Below, piece by piece: positions 58,201 to 64,000 of a stretch of DNA of 64,000 bases (its first letter is position 1; each line of letters begins with the position of its first letter). Origin of the DNA: Symsagittifera roscoffensis (Eukaryota; Xenacoelomorpha; Acoela; Convolutidae); assembly GCF_963678635.1 (NCBI RefSeq), contig NC_087065.1, forward strand, positions 36,173,888 through 36,237,887, given 5' to 3'. The notes beneath the pieces were generated by a model that was not told the DNA's origin, did no database searches, and was given only the letters and a program-made list of their open reading frames with translations. The position numbers were made by a program, and so were the translations under genes.

Positions 58201-61200
58201 CTCGGTCGACATGATGCGACACAATCTTCGCTTTTGTTAACTTTTTTCTTGCATTCTCATAATGCGTTTTCGATACCTGTTTGCTGTGTCCCACATGGTC
58301 GTTCATTTCGTTTCTATGTCTCTCCGTTATACTCTCGTCGTCCGCCCACATTGATTTCATTAATTTCCGATAATTTTTCGAGGTGAACTTTTTGCACTCG
58401 AACAATCTTGCAACTGTTCGGTAATACTTGTTTTGATATTTGTACACAGTCATGTCTGAGAGTTGGCTGTCGTCAGTAATGGTATATTGCGACCACATAA
58501 ATTTCCAATTTGCCTTTCCCATTCTCTCGAGAAGCTGGAGATAGCCTGCCATTAGGTCCGACTCTTCTTTATTCATTACAAGGACCTTCGAGCCGTAAAT
58601 GTGAAAGGTCTTATGGCTCTGCTGCAATTGCTCATACAGCAACTGTACAGCCTCTCGCTCCGCTCCTGGGGGTGTTTTTCTCAAATTTTCCGGCACACAT
58701 TCGAATCCAGTGAGCCTGCTTCTTTCATCATAGAAAGCTCTCTCTAGGAAGCACTTTTGCATCTTCAAAATCTCTGACGTTCTGGAGACATTTTTCATAA
58801 TCAGCATGGTTATGAGGCATCTTTGAACTTGAATGAACTCAAGTTCACTAATTGAATCCGCGATAAGTGTTTCTGTCACAAATGTCACTAGGTCACGTGA
58901 CAGTTTGTTGGCTTCAGTGATGGTAGGGAGTTGATCGTTGGTGATTGTTTCTCTTGCCTGATTCCAACGCTTCATGGGGAGGTTGAGGTCATTTTGGGAA
59001 TTTTTGATGACTGTTTTAAATTGCAGAATATCTATCTTCTGTCTCGGATATTGGGTTCCGTATCGACTGACAAGGTAGTCGACTACAAAGTCGCTCAAAA
59101 TATCCAGAACGACTTTCTTACTTTTTGGTGCTCTGACACCCTCCTCCTCGACACGAGCTAAAAATTTTTGAATTCCTGTGGCATCTGAAAGCCCCTTTGT
59201 GTCCTCAATTGCCATCGCAATCCTGTTCAGTTTCCCCTCTATGTTCTCTGGAGTCATTGTTCGAGAAATTTTTTTCTCATATTGCTCCAGTTTGTAGCTC
59301 TTGTAAGCTTTCAGAATGGGGGCAAAGTTGTATGTGATATGTGGCCAGTACAATTGCCAAACCAACCAGTCGCGCTTCTGACTTTCTTCAGTTTGTGCTT
59401 TGGCCAACACAAACTCAGGCAGTTGGCCCACTCTGCTGAATGCTTCGTAACAATCCTCATGATTTGGCTGATCTTTCTGGTGACGGCTAATGCGATCTAC
59501 TATCGCGAGACAATCGGGTCGAGTACATATGTACTTTAGGGTTCTTAAAAAAAAGAGTTTTGAAAATGTCTAAAAATTGAAAAAAAGTTCAAAAAACTAG
59601 AGTAAAAATTGACCAATGTTGAGGCTAATGTAAAAGCATTTGAAAAAGTTTAAAACCAATTTTTTGCCGTGAAGACGAATTTTCCATGAAAAGTTTAAGT
59701 TTAGTCAAAAAAGATTCCACATAACACCAAGCTTATGGATGAAAAATTGTCTCAAATTTCGTTCGGGTTGTTGAGATCTGGCTCCCTGTAGTTGCATTTT
59801 TTTGAAAAAACACAGTTTTTTACCAGTTTTTCCTTTATAACTTTTTTTTCACACGCTAAAGTTCCCTAATGTTTTTTCTTTAAAAAAAATCAGGCTTGAT
59901 GTGTTACGTTTAGGAAATATCACTTCGTTTTCTGAATAAAACTGAAACTATCAAAAACATTCCTATTAAAAAAAAAATTGACCCATTTTTGGTCAATTTT
60001 TTCACCCTCTGATAGCGATAAAAACTAATATTTCATTATGAAAATGAGTTTTTATCGAAGTTTTATTGAATAATCAGCTCTAGTCCTGCTTGCGAGTCAC
60101 CTTTTAAAAACATTTTGAGATCAAACTTCAGATGCGTTGTTGAGATCTGGCTCCTTGTAGTTGCACTTTTTTGAAAAAACGCAGTTTTTTAATAGATCGG
60201 TTTAGATGAGGTTGCATTAAATTTTTTTTCAGCAAATAGGGGGTCGGAGCAGCTATTGTTTGGTCTGTAGTTTCAAAAAAAATTTGATTGGGGCTAATTG
60301 GTATCTTTTAAGGGCAAAAAAACCTATTCAAAATGGGTGCGTTTTTGGTAATTTTTGGGGTTAACCCCAAGTTTTCAAAACAGTGTTTCAAAGTGCATCA
60401 ATTTAACTTGAGTTTTATCTATACATAATTTTAGAGGGTTGTTTGAGTCAGTTGGTTGTGGTAAACTGTTTTTCTTGAAATTAACACAAAAAATAGAAAA
60501 AAAATGCAGTTTTTCGTTTTTTTTTATCCAAAAAAATCCCCAAAAATCCCGACTTTTTTTTGACAAAAAATGAATAAAACTTTTCTAATCGATTCAAAAG
60601 GTTATATTCGTGTTTCACTTGAAAAATACTACAATTTAGTGTAATTTGTTTCTCTCTAAAGTCAATTGAGTGATATTTTAGGACAATTGCGTTTTTGGCA
60701 AAAAGTTGTTGCTAACTTCTTTTTTGGTGTTTTAGCCATAGAAAAGAAAACCAAATAGCAAATATCAGACATTTTGCTGATGTGGACTTCTATTAGTCAC
60801 CAAAAGCCCTAGAGATAGTATTAGGTATTGTAAAAGGTTAGAAACATTCATATATGCGCCTTAAAATAAAAAAAATCTTAATCCCAAAATTTTTTTAGTA
60901 ACGTTTAGTTTTTAATCACTATGAAACAAAAAAATCAAAAAAATGAGAAGTATAACAAGGTGCAGCTAGAAAACAGATCTTGCTACTTGCACAGTTTTTT
61001 TTGGGAAGATAAGGCTTTTGAAAGCCTTTTTGTGAGCTCAATGCTCGATTTCAACTGGAAAATTTTGGTTTTAGATTGGTTTAGATGAGGTTGCAAAATT
61101 TTTTTTCAACAAATAGGTCGTCGGAGCAGCTATTATTTGGTCGGTAGTCTCAAAAAATGTTGATTGGGGTTAATTTGTATCTTTTAAGGGCAAAAAAAAA

Positions 61201-64000
61201 CCTATTCAAAAATGGGTGCGTTTCTGGTAACTTTTGGGGTTAAGCCCAAATTTTCAAAACAGTGCTTCAAAGTGCATCAACTCTATTGAGTTTAATCTAT
61301 ACATAAGTTTCGAGTGTTGCTTGGGTCAGTAGGTTGTGGTAAACTGTTTTTCCTGAAATCAACGCAAAAAAAAAATAGAAAAAAAATGCAGTTTTTCTTT
61401 TTTTTTTAACCAAAAAAATCCAAAAAATCCCGACTTCTTTTTTGACAAAAAACGATGTAAAAACTTTTTCAATCGATTCAAAAAGGTTATATTCGTGTCT
61501 CACTTGAAAAAAAAACACAAATTAGTGTATTGTTTTTTTCTCTAAAGTCAATTGAATGATATTTTAGGACAAGTGCGATTTTGGCAAAAAGTTGTGGCTA
61601 ACTCCTTTTTTGGTGTTTTAGCCATAAAAAAAAAACCAAAGAGAAAAAAATCAAACAAGTTGCGTTTGTGGACTACCATTGGTCACCGGAAGCCATAGAA
61701 AAATCATTAGGTAGAGTAAAATATTAGGAACATTCATATATGCGCCTTAATAAAAAAAATCTTAACCCCAATTTTTTTTTTAGTAAATTTTAGTTTTGTA
61801 GTCACTACGAAACAAAAAAAACCTGAAAACGTTAAATAGTATATCTGGAACAGCTATTTAACAGATAATGCTAGTTGCAAGGTAGATTTGAGAATATAAC
61901 GCTTTTAAAAATCTTTTTTGTGAGCTCAAGTTTCGACTTGCCAAAACGCACCTCTCTAGGGCGGGTTTTTTCATTTTTTTTGCCCAAAACTAAGTAAGTA
62001 ATTTTTTTTCGTTTAAACGACTTCAGATTCTGATTCCTCATTGCAAACTGAGCCTACATGCCGATTTTTATCTTCCTAGTATCATAAGATCTTAATTGGG
62101 ACTTAATCTCGAATAAGACCATAAAATCTGAGTTGAAAGTATAACTACATTTTCCTGGGAGTTCAGGGTTTCTGAATCTTAACCCCCAATTTCTTAACCC
62201 CAACATTTCTGTGGGTTCCCTGGGTCAACACAAGTCCAACCATGTATCATTTATTGATTTTGGACGATTGGTTGAAATTTTAGGGTAAAAAAAACCAAAA
62301 TAGGTCTTAAACCCAATTTTTTCCAAAAACGCACTTGTCGTAAAATCTCATTCAATTGACTTTAGAGAGAAAATAAATACATTACAGTGTACGGTTTTTC
62401 AAGAGAAACACGAATATATTGCTTTTAAATCGGTTAGAAGACTTTTTACATTTTTTTTTTGACAAAAGAAAAGTCGGGACTTTTTGGATTTTTTTCGGTT
62501 TAAAAAAAACCAAAAAATTGCATTTTTTAGTATTTTTTCTGTTTCAAAAACAAAAAAACAGTTTAGCACAACCTACTGACCCAAACGACACTCGAAAATC
62601 ATGTATAGAACATACTCAAAGCAATTGATTGACTTCGACACTTTATGAAAAATTGAGCTTAACCCCAAAAATGACCAAATACGCACCCATTTTCGAATAA
62701 GTTTTTTTTGCCTTAAAATGATAAAAGTTGGCCCCAATTGATATTTTTGGAAACTAGAGACCATATACTAGCTGTCCCAATCTCTTAATTGATGAAAAAA
62801 AAAACAATTTTTCAATGCGAACTCGGCTAAACCCAACTTCATTTTTCTTAAATTCAACCAAAAATGACCCCAATATTTTTTTAATCAAAAGCCGCAAAAG
62901 GATAAAAAAACATAGGGATTGGTGTAAATGCTCTCGAGAGTCCATATATGACCTCTATTTATCCTAATTCGCAATAGTTTTCGATTTTCTCAGGTCGGGT
63001 ATTTTTGAGGGTCAATTACAAAAACGCACCGATACTAGGCTTAGTGGGTTTAACCTGATCCGACTCCGCACCAAAAATTTTGAGTTTTTTCGTTCTAGCC
63101 CCCCGGCTTGTAAAATAAATGAATAAACCTACCACACCTATTGACTTTTAAATAATCAGGTCAATGGCTTACACGGTAACTAAAATTACAGTACTCGTTC
63201 TCCATGGTGTAGCCCTTGGAAAATTATAGATCTGGGAAACATATTAAGCAATAAGTTAGATGATGATGCCAGAAAAGCAGTCTGGTGTTATTGATCGTCT
63301 GGCAGCGAACTGAAGCAAAACAGTCAATTATCCAAAAAATGAAATCATTTCTTGAGATATGCCGGTGGCGTTCTAAAACGGTAAAAGACAACCCATGATA
63401 ACTTATGATCGCGCGCGGCTATCAAATAGCAGACCAATCTGCAGTTTTGCATCAAAAATGGGAATATGTTAGCAACTAAAAAAATGGATATAAATAATTT
63501 TGTGGACACAGCTAAGCGCATATTCAGATGTTAACTCGTAAAAATGATTTCAAAACCGGTTTCGGTCATTTAACTCTAGTTGAACAAAACATTTACCCCG
63601 ACCAGGAACAAATGATCGGATTCACCCTCAATGAAAACCGGTATTGTCCCCGAAGAGGGATTCTAACAAGGGGATCCGCTAGCTGTGTTGACGACATAAC
63701 TAAGGTGACGACTAGAAAACTGTGCTCCAGGATCTCCGTCTTGTCATTGATGAGATCTACTACTACTACTACTAAAAGAATTTATTCCCTTTAAAATATA
63801 AAGGCATCAAACAAAAGAAATGGTATGATTATGTACACAAGACATCACGAACGGCAATTTATGCAATGGCAACAAAGTAGCATTGAACAAGAGTTGTTTA
63901 AGTTGAACATATCAATTCTATTTTTCAGATAGATTTTCAATTTTGCTTTGAAAATTTCAGGCGATGAGAAAATGTCGGCTATGTTGTTTGCTGAAATCAT
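34208..64000 (+). CDS. Uncharacterised alpha-helical repeat protein gene (3' partial)
   Basis: Exons: A 34208-34420, B 34599-34851, C 35177-35377, D 35786-36177, E 38623-39146, F 39300-39544, G 53699-54013, H from 63961 past the window. Using cassette 1 they join in frame with GT-AG sites, giving about 714 residues before H. The N-terminus is Cys/Pro-rich (SAIPPPPPPLAAVEVDC). The rest consists of degenerate helical repeats of about 30-37 residues, each with a turn like AGVxxxPTExEIxxxL: PPTEPEIVDIL, AGVSLEQSDVAEYL, AGVQLVPSEAEMVRGL, LGTEVISDEDVVKYL, ANIEYTPTEQEII, AGVTPSKKHMLSLL. No signal peptide or membrane helix. An alpha-solenoid is likely; I do not recognise the family or function. Exon D could instead read through its donor to TAG at 36231 (ending GIPPAPL), giving a short form. 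Duplicate E/F cassettes lie at 43125 and 47634. Confidence 0.8.
36780..36799. repeat. Poly-G tract (G20)
   Basis: Twenty consecutive G residues at the left end of the inverted-repeat element. Such a run is prone to length error in assembly. Confidence 0.9.
36780..38135. mobile_element. Inverted-repeat element of about 1.36 kb, non-coding
   Basis: The left end (poly-G, then GTGCGGAAAAGAGCAGGAGC, then GTTCTAGAACGTTTCAAACG) is the inverse of the right end (GTTTGAAACGTTCTAGAACA, then GCTCCTGCTCTTTTCCGCAC, then CCCCCGGG). The arms are about 60-70 bp. The interior is AT-rich without a transposase frame, and I see no certain target duplication. The right arm is also the start of the segment duplicated at 42550, so the segmental duplication begins within or at this element. 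Confidence 0.6.
38068..42458. repeat. Segmental duplication, unit 1
   Basis: Unit 1 matches 42570-46955 at an offset of about 4502 bp, with only scattered substitutions and small indels across exons and introns alike. It carries cassette 1 (exons E and F), a SINE piece, and at its right end the first part of the Penelope-like element, up to AATGTTTAATAGG. Beyond that point (42459-42545) the sequence is unique. Confidence 0.9.
38170..38540 (-). repeat. SINE family 2 piece with tRNA-like head
   Basis: On the minus strand GCCTAGTGGAACGCGGTTGC (A-box type) and GGGTTTGAGTCCTGCCG (B-box type) lie at tRNA-like spacing. On the plus strand GTTGCTTACGGGAATAAAAG and ACACTTGCTTTAGC match the ends of other family 2 copies. 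It is duplicated at 42675-43045 as part of unit 2. Confidence 0.55.
39545..42470. other. Non-coding part of unit 1 after exon F
   Basis: AT-rich sequence with a diverged internal tandem pattern at about 40300-41000: phrases like CATATCTCGGAATTTTAAAA and TTTTGAAAATCATAAAAAAC recur every 150-200 bp. No coding exon seen. The last 70 bp are 5' sequence of the Penelope-like element. Confidence 0.45.
43125..43648 (+). CDS. Exon E, cassette 2 (duplicate)
   Basis: A copy of exon E with intact acceptor (TTCTTCAG) and donor (CAGAG|GTAACG). It differs from cassette 1 mainly by Met to Leu in MAMNLRYKKP and a few silent changes. It starts at codon phase 0 like E1, so it can follow exon D directly. It cannot follow F1, which ends one base into a codon. 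It is either an alternative to E1 or unused. Confidence 0.7.
43802..44046 (+). CDS. Exon F, cassette 2 (duplicate)
   Basis: A copy of exon F (RPQKQQEEILANLNPK...CRDKGIIQG) with intact acceptor and GTGAGT donor. It has Val to Leu (NVNPK to NLNPK) relative to F1, and cassette 3 shares this. It is in phase with E2 or E1 upstream and with exon G downstream. Confidence 0.7.
46895..47633 (+). mobile_element. Penelope-like element, 5' fragment (copy in unit 2)
   Basis: Identical in layout to the first 740 bp of the element at 51267. It begins with a 167-bp-spaced direct repeat (TATAAAACAAGCATTTCA ... GCGGCCCATGACCTGAGAAG at 46895-46979 and 47062-47146). Next come the reverse-transcriptase blocks LYGLAKVHKKGTPLRPV and, after a frameshift and a TAG, SLYTNVPVLEA and QNDAVAMGSSLAV. 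It ends abruptly at 47633, where exon E sequence begins, so this is a duplication breakpoint and not a natural element end. Confidence 0.85.
47455..48014 (+). pseudogene. In-frame fusion of Penelope RT fragment with exon E (cassette 3)
   Basis: A continuous frame runs from Penelope reverse-transcriptase motif B (VAMGSSLAV) straight into exon E (KELEQGVLADLLHDL...) at 47633/47634 and on to the normal exon E donor (CAGAG|GTAACG, 48014). About 60 residues of RT are joined to about 127 residues of the helical-repeat protein. The first 48 codons of exon E and its splice acceptor are absent, so normal splicing from exon D is not possible. The frame opens after a TAG and has no good ATG at its start. 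It is probably not expressed as such, unless transcription starts in the element. Confidence 0.8.
47634..51327. repeat. Segmental duplication, unit 3 (5'-truncated)
   Basis: It matches 43268-46955 at an offset of 4366-4372 bp. Diagnostic bases shared with unit 2 but not unit 1 (CTTCTCAGAAAC, ATCCTACCA, CGACTAGTAAAC, TTTTGCTTGAGAAC) show that unit 3 was copied from unit 2. It leads into the fuller Penelope-like element. Confidence 0.9.
48168..48412 (+). CDS. Exon F, cassette 3 (duplicate)
   Basis: An intact copy of exon F with acceptor and GTGAGT donor, including NLNPK as in cassette 2. Being closest to exon G it could be spliced from E1 or E2 by skipping, in correct phase. Whether it is used cannot be told from the sequence. 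Confidence 0.6.
51827..52645 (+). pseudogene. Penelope RT segment with inserted PHD-like finger
   Basis: A 272-codon stop-free stretch from just after motif A to a TAG. Counting its first codon (GTG, not ATG) as 1, motif B is at about 50-66, a zinc-finger-like region at 94-143 and RYVNDI at 165-170. The finger has C94-x2-C97, C110-x2-C113, H118, W139 and C141-x-C143, with WFHRKRANLS where PHD fingers usually have WxHxxC. It therefore resembles the PHD fingers of CR1-type LINE ORF1 proteins but lacks the sixth ligand (Arg121 in place of Cys), and the last pair is spaced by one residue. Confidence 0.75.
52655..53170 (+). pseudogene. Penelope GIY-YIG endonuclease segment
   Basis: It continues the same frame after the TAG at 52643-52645. 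It contains the linker (LFWYYRDLISDKFSKR) and the GIY-YIG region: VVYQIDCPGC, then ASYVGQTYRHL, with a downstream VGSHFIECG and LEALHIAMKNPQLNAR resembling the C-terminal helix of the fold. It ends at TAG 53168-53170. The usual Arg and EH residues after YVGQT are disturbed (TTLGAHREPSA), which suggests further decay. Confidence 0.75.
53171..53698. other. Gap between Penelope element and exon G
   Basis: Element 3' flank followed by intron. A G tract occurs at 53468-53479. An acceptor-like TTTTCGCAG precedes a 75-bp open stretch at 53541-53622 with no phase match to exon F, so it is not called as an exon. Confidence 0.4.
53699..54013 (+). CDS. Exon G of the helical-repeat gene
   Basis: Acceptor CTATATTTTAG precedes GHTFNKDELIEAMNNMDTHV and the donor is CGGAAA|GTAAGC at 54013. 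It needs one base from the previous exon, which exon F supplies (G + GC), and it ends one base into a codon, completed by exon H at 63961 (A + GC = Ser). It continues the helical repeats (FSVPPTMEEAICSLAYAHLE, RIRLFTENDVIEFLQNL). Confidence 0.8.
54073..54080. repeat. 8-bp target site duplication, left of large element
   Basis: GACTCCGC directly precedes GGATCAAGTTAAC and recurs exactly at 63062-63069 after the right end. Confidence 0.75.
54300..56420. repeat. 164-bp satellite array, two unit types
   Basis: Type A units carry TTAGACCCAATTTAGTATAA; these start at 54437, 54600, 54928, 55091, 55256, 55584, 55748, 55911 and 56074. Type B units carry CCCAAAATAAAATAAAATAC or a variant and start near 54764, 55420 and 56238. 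Spacing is 163-165 bp throughout. Both types share the TAGCATCAGAAAAGCAAGAG and GAATTTGGCTTAAACC segments. Order: A A B A A A B A A A A B, then a degenerate unit. Minus-strand open frames here are shadows of the repeat. Confidence 0.93.
56421..57560. repeat. Second tandem array, about 172-bp compound unit
   Basis: The phrase AAGCCCCTCCTAGCACAACT followed by AAGGCTTATGGAGGCACAAA recurs from about 56846 to 57510, alternating with CAACTCACCCGATCACTCAA and GTGATCAAAATCAATATACG spacers. The compound period is about 172 bp. A diverged founder-like copy lies at 56440-56480. Poly-T blocks with TTTCTCTTTTTTGGAACTT-like phrases interrupt it. Confidence 0.88.
57800..59543 (-). CDS. Crypton-like tyrosine recombinase (5' exon not found)
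   Basis: The minus-strand frame ends with TGA at 57800. It is open upstream past the GTG at 59431 (no ATG there) to about 59543, where a TTTTTTTAAG acceptor-like site suggests an upstream exon. The extra N-terminal part reads YICTRPDCLAIVDRISRHQK followed by DQPNH, a C2H2-type finger. Counting from the 59431 codon: NVSRTSEILK (Arg217), TSKNYRKLMKSM (Arg355, with Lys352 in the HxxR position), DHVGHSKQVSKTHYENAR (His382, Tyr391). These match the R...xxxR...GH...Y order of tyrosine recombinases, in the metazoan Crypton-type protein layout. After a Ser/Pro-rich linker the C-terminus (GRQKYTLTQEIREWLAELYV ... WENNQ) resembles the small C-terminal helical domain of those proteins. No frameshift or stop in about 580 codons suggests recent activity or selection. 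Confidence 0.75.
59544..63061. repeat. Right arm of large element: direct and inverted repeats
   Basis: GGTTTAGATGAGGTTGCA starts two copies of about 872 bp, at 60204 and 61076, in the same orientation; each includes GGTCGGAGCAGC, AATGGGTGCGTTT and TTTCAAAGTGCATCAA. Part of the unit is present inverted at about 62340-62760 (CAATTGACTTTAGAGAGAAA on plus). A shorter direct repeat, GTTGAGATCTGGCTCC, occurs at about 59770 and 60135. No further gene is supported. Confidence 0.8.
63062..63069. repeat. 8-bp target site duplication, right of large element
   Basis: GACTCCGC follows the right end AACCTGATCC and matches 54073-54080 exactly. Confidence 0.75.
63070..63960. other. End of intron G-H
   Basis: Ordinary intron sequence with a short trinucleotide run (TACTACTACTACTAC near 63757). 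An open frame at 63528-63794 has no domain. The stretch ends in a good acceptor, GAAAATTTCAG at 63960. Confidence 0.45.
63961..64000 (+). CDS. Exon H of the helical-repeat gene, cut by window end
   Basis: After AAAATTTCAG the sequence gives (S)DEKMSAMLFAEI when joined to exon G at the shared codon A|GC. Phase and helical composition fit, and the exon runs out of the window. Confidence 0.65.

Larger units (their letters stand above)
54081..63061. mobile_element. 8981-bp TIR element with 8-bp TSD, satellites and recombinase gene
   Basis: Left end GGATCAAGTTAACTTCCTCC; right end, reverse complemented, GGATCAGGTTAAACCCACTA. After a variable stretch (poly-C at 54106-54119 on the left), both arms continue with CCTAGTAYCGGTGCGTTTTT and GTAATTG, so subterminal similarity is strong. 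GACTCCGC flanks both sides. The interior contains a 164-bp satellite (54300-56420), a second tandem array (56800-57550), a tyrosine-recombinase gene on the minus strand (57800-59543), 872-bp direct repeats and an inverted copy (60204-62760). AAAAACGCAC/GTGCGTTTTT recurs across the whole element at repeat joints. It sits wholly inside the last visible intron of the helical-repeat gene. Confidence 0.7.

Noticed and set aside
54081-63061. Interpretation as a CRISPR array or a virus-derived insert
   Set aside because: The repeats are contiguous 164-bp satellites without unique spacers or cas genes, and no viral protein is visible.
63528-63794. 88-codon open frame near the window end
   Set aside because: No domain and no splice support, and it lies inside the intron between exons G and H.

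Overview
The window is nuclear DNA from an AT-rich invertebrate animal. The evidence is intron-rich genes with GT-AG splicing and standard stop codons, animal-type SLC22 and PRPF39 proteins, and a dense mix of hAT, Penelope-like, LINE, MITE and tRNA-derived SINE copies. I cannot name the species or phylum from sequence alone. There are no operons, ribosome-binding sites or CRISPR arrays.

Layout. 1-9966 is gene-poor. It holds an internally deleted hAT transposon with a perfect 8-bp target duplication (905-2536), a 200-bp inverted-repeat element with 8-bp duplications (3639-3838), a hAT-type MITE (7208-7633) and smaller inverted repeats. 9967-15852 (+) carries eight exons of an SLC22-type organic ion transporter; its first exon was not found, and a LINE fragment lies in one intron. 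16501-19180 (-) is a three-exon gene for a 114-residue protein I do not recognise, followed by one possible orphan terminal exon. 19825-33511 (-) is a complete 12-exon PRPF39 gene (U1 snRNP-associated splicing factor, about 860 residues). Its introns hold SINEs and a stray copy of an exon from the neighbouring gene. PRPF39 is head-to-head with the next gene across about 0.7 kb.

34208 to beyond 64000 (+) is a large gene for an uncharacterised alpha-helical repeat protein, with at least eight exons. Its middle exon pair (called E and F here) has been copied by recent segmental duplication into three cassettes at 38.6, 43.1 and 47.6 kb. An E+F pair is 769 nt, not a multiple of three, so only one cassette can be used per transcript. 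The third cassette has lost its splice acceptor and is fused in frame to a fragment of a Penelope-like reverse transcriptase. A fuller but broken copy of that element (51267-53170) carries a PHD-like zinc finger between reverse-transcriptase motifs B and C.

The last intron of this gene (54014-63960) is almost filled by an 8981-bp element (54081-63061). It is flanked by an exact 8-bp duplication, GACTCCGC, and has related termini (GGATCARGTTAA). Inside are a 164-bp satellite with a patterned A/B unit order, a second tandem array, long direct and inverted repeats, and on the minus strand a gene for a Crypton-like tyrosine recombinase. Recombinase, terminal inverted repeats, 8-bp duplication and satellite cargo together make the least conventional structure in the window. 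The short 3639-3838 element has closely related ends and also 8-bp duplications, so it looks like a non-autonomous relative.
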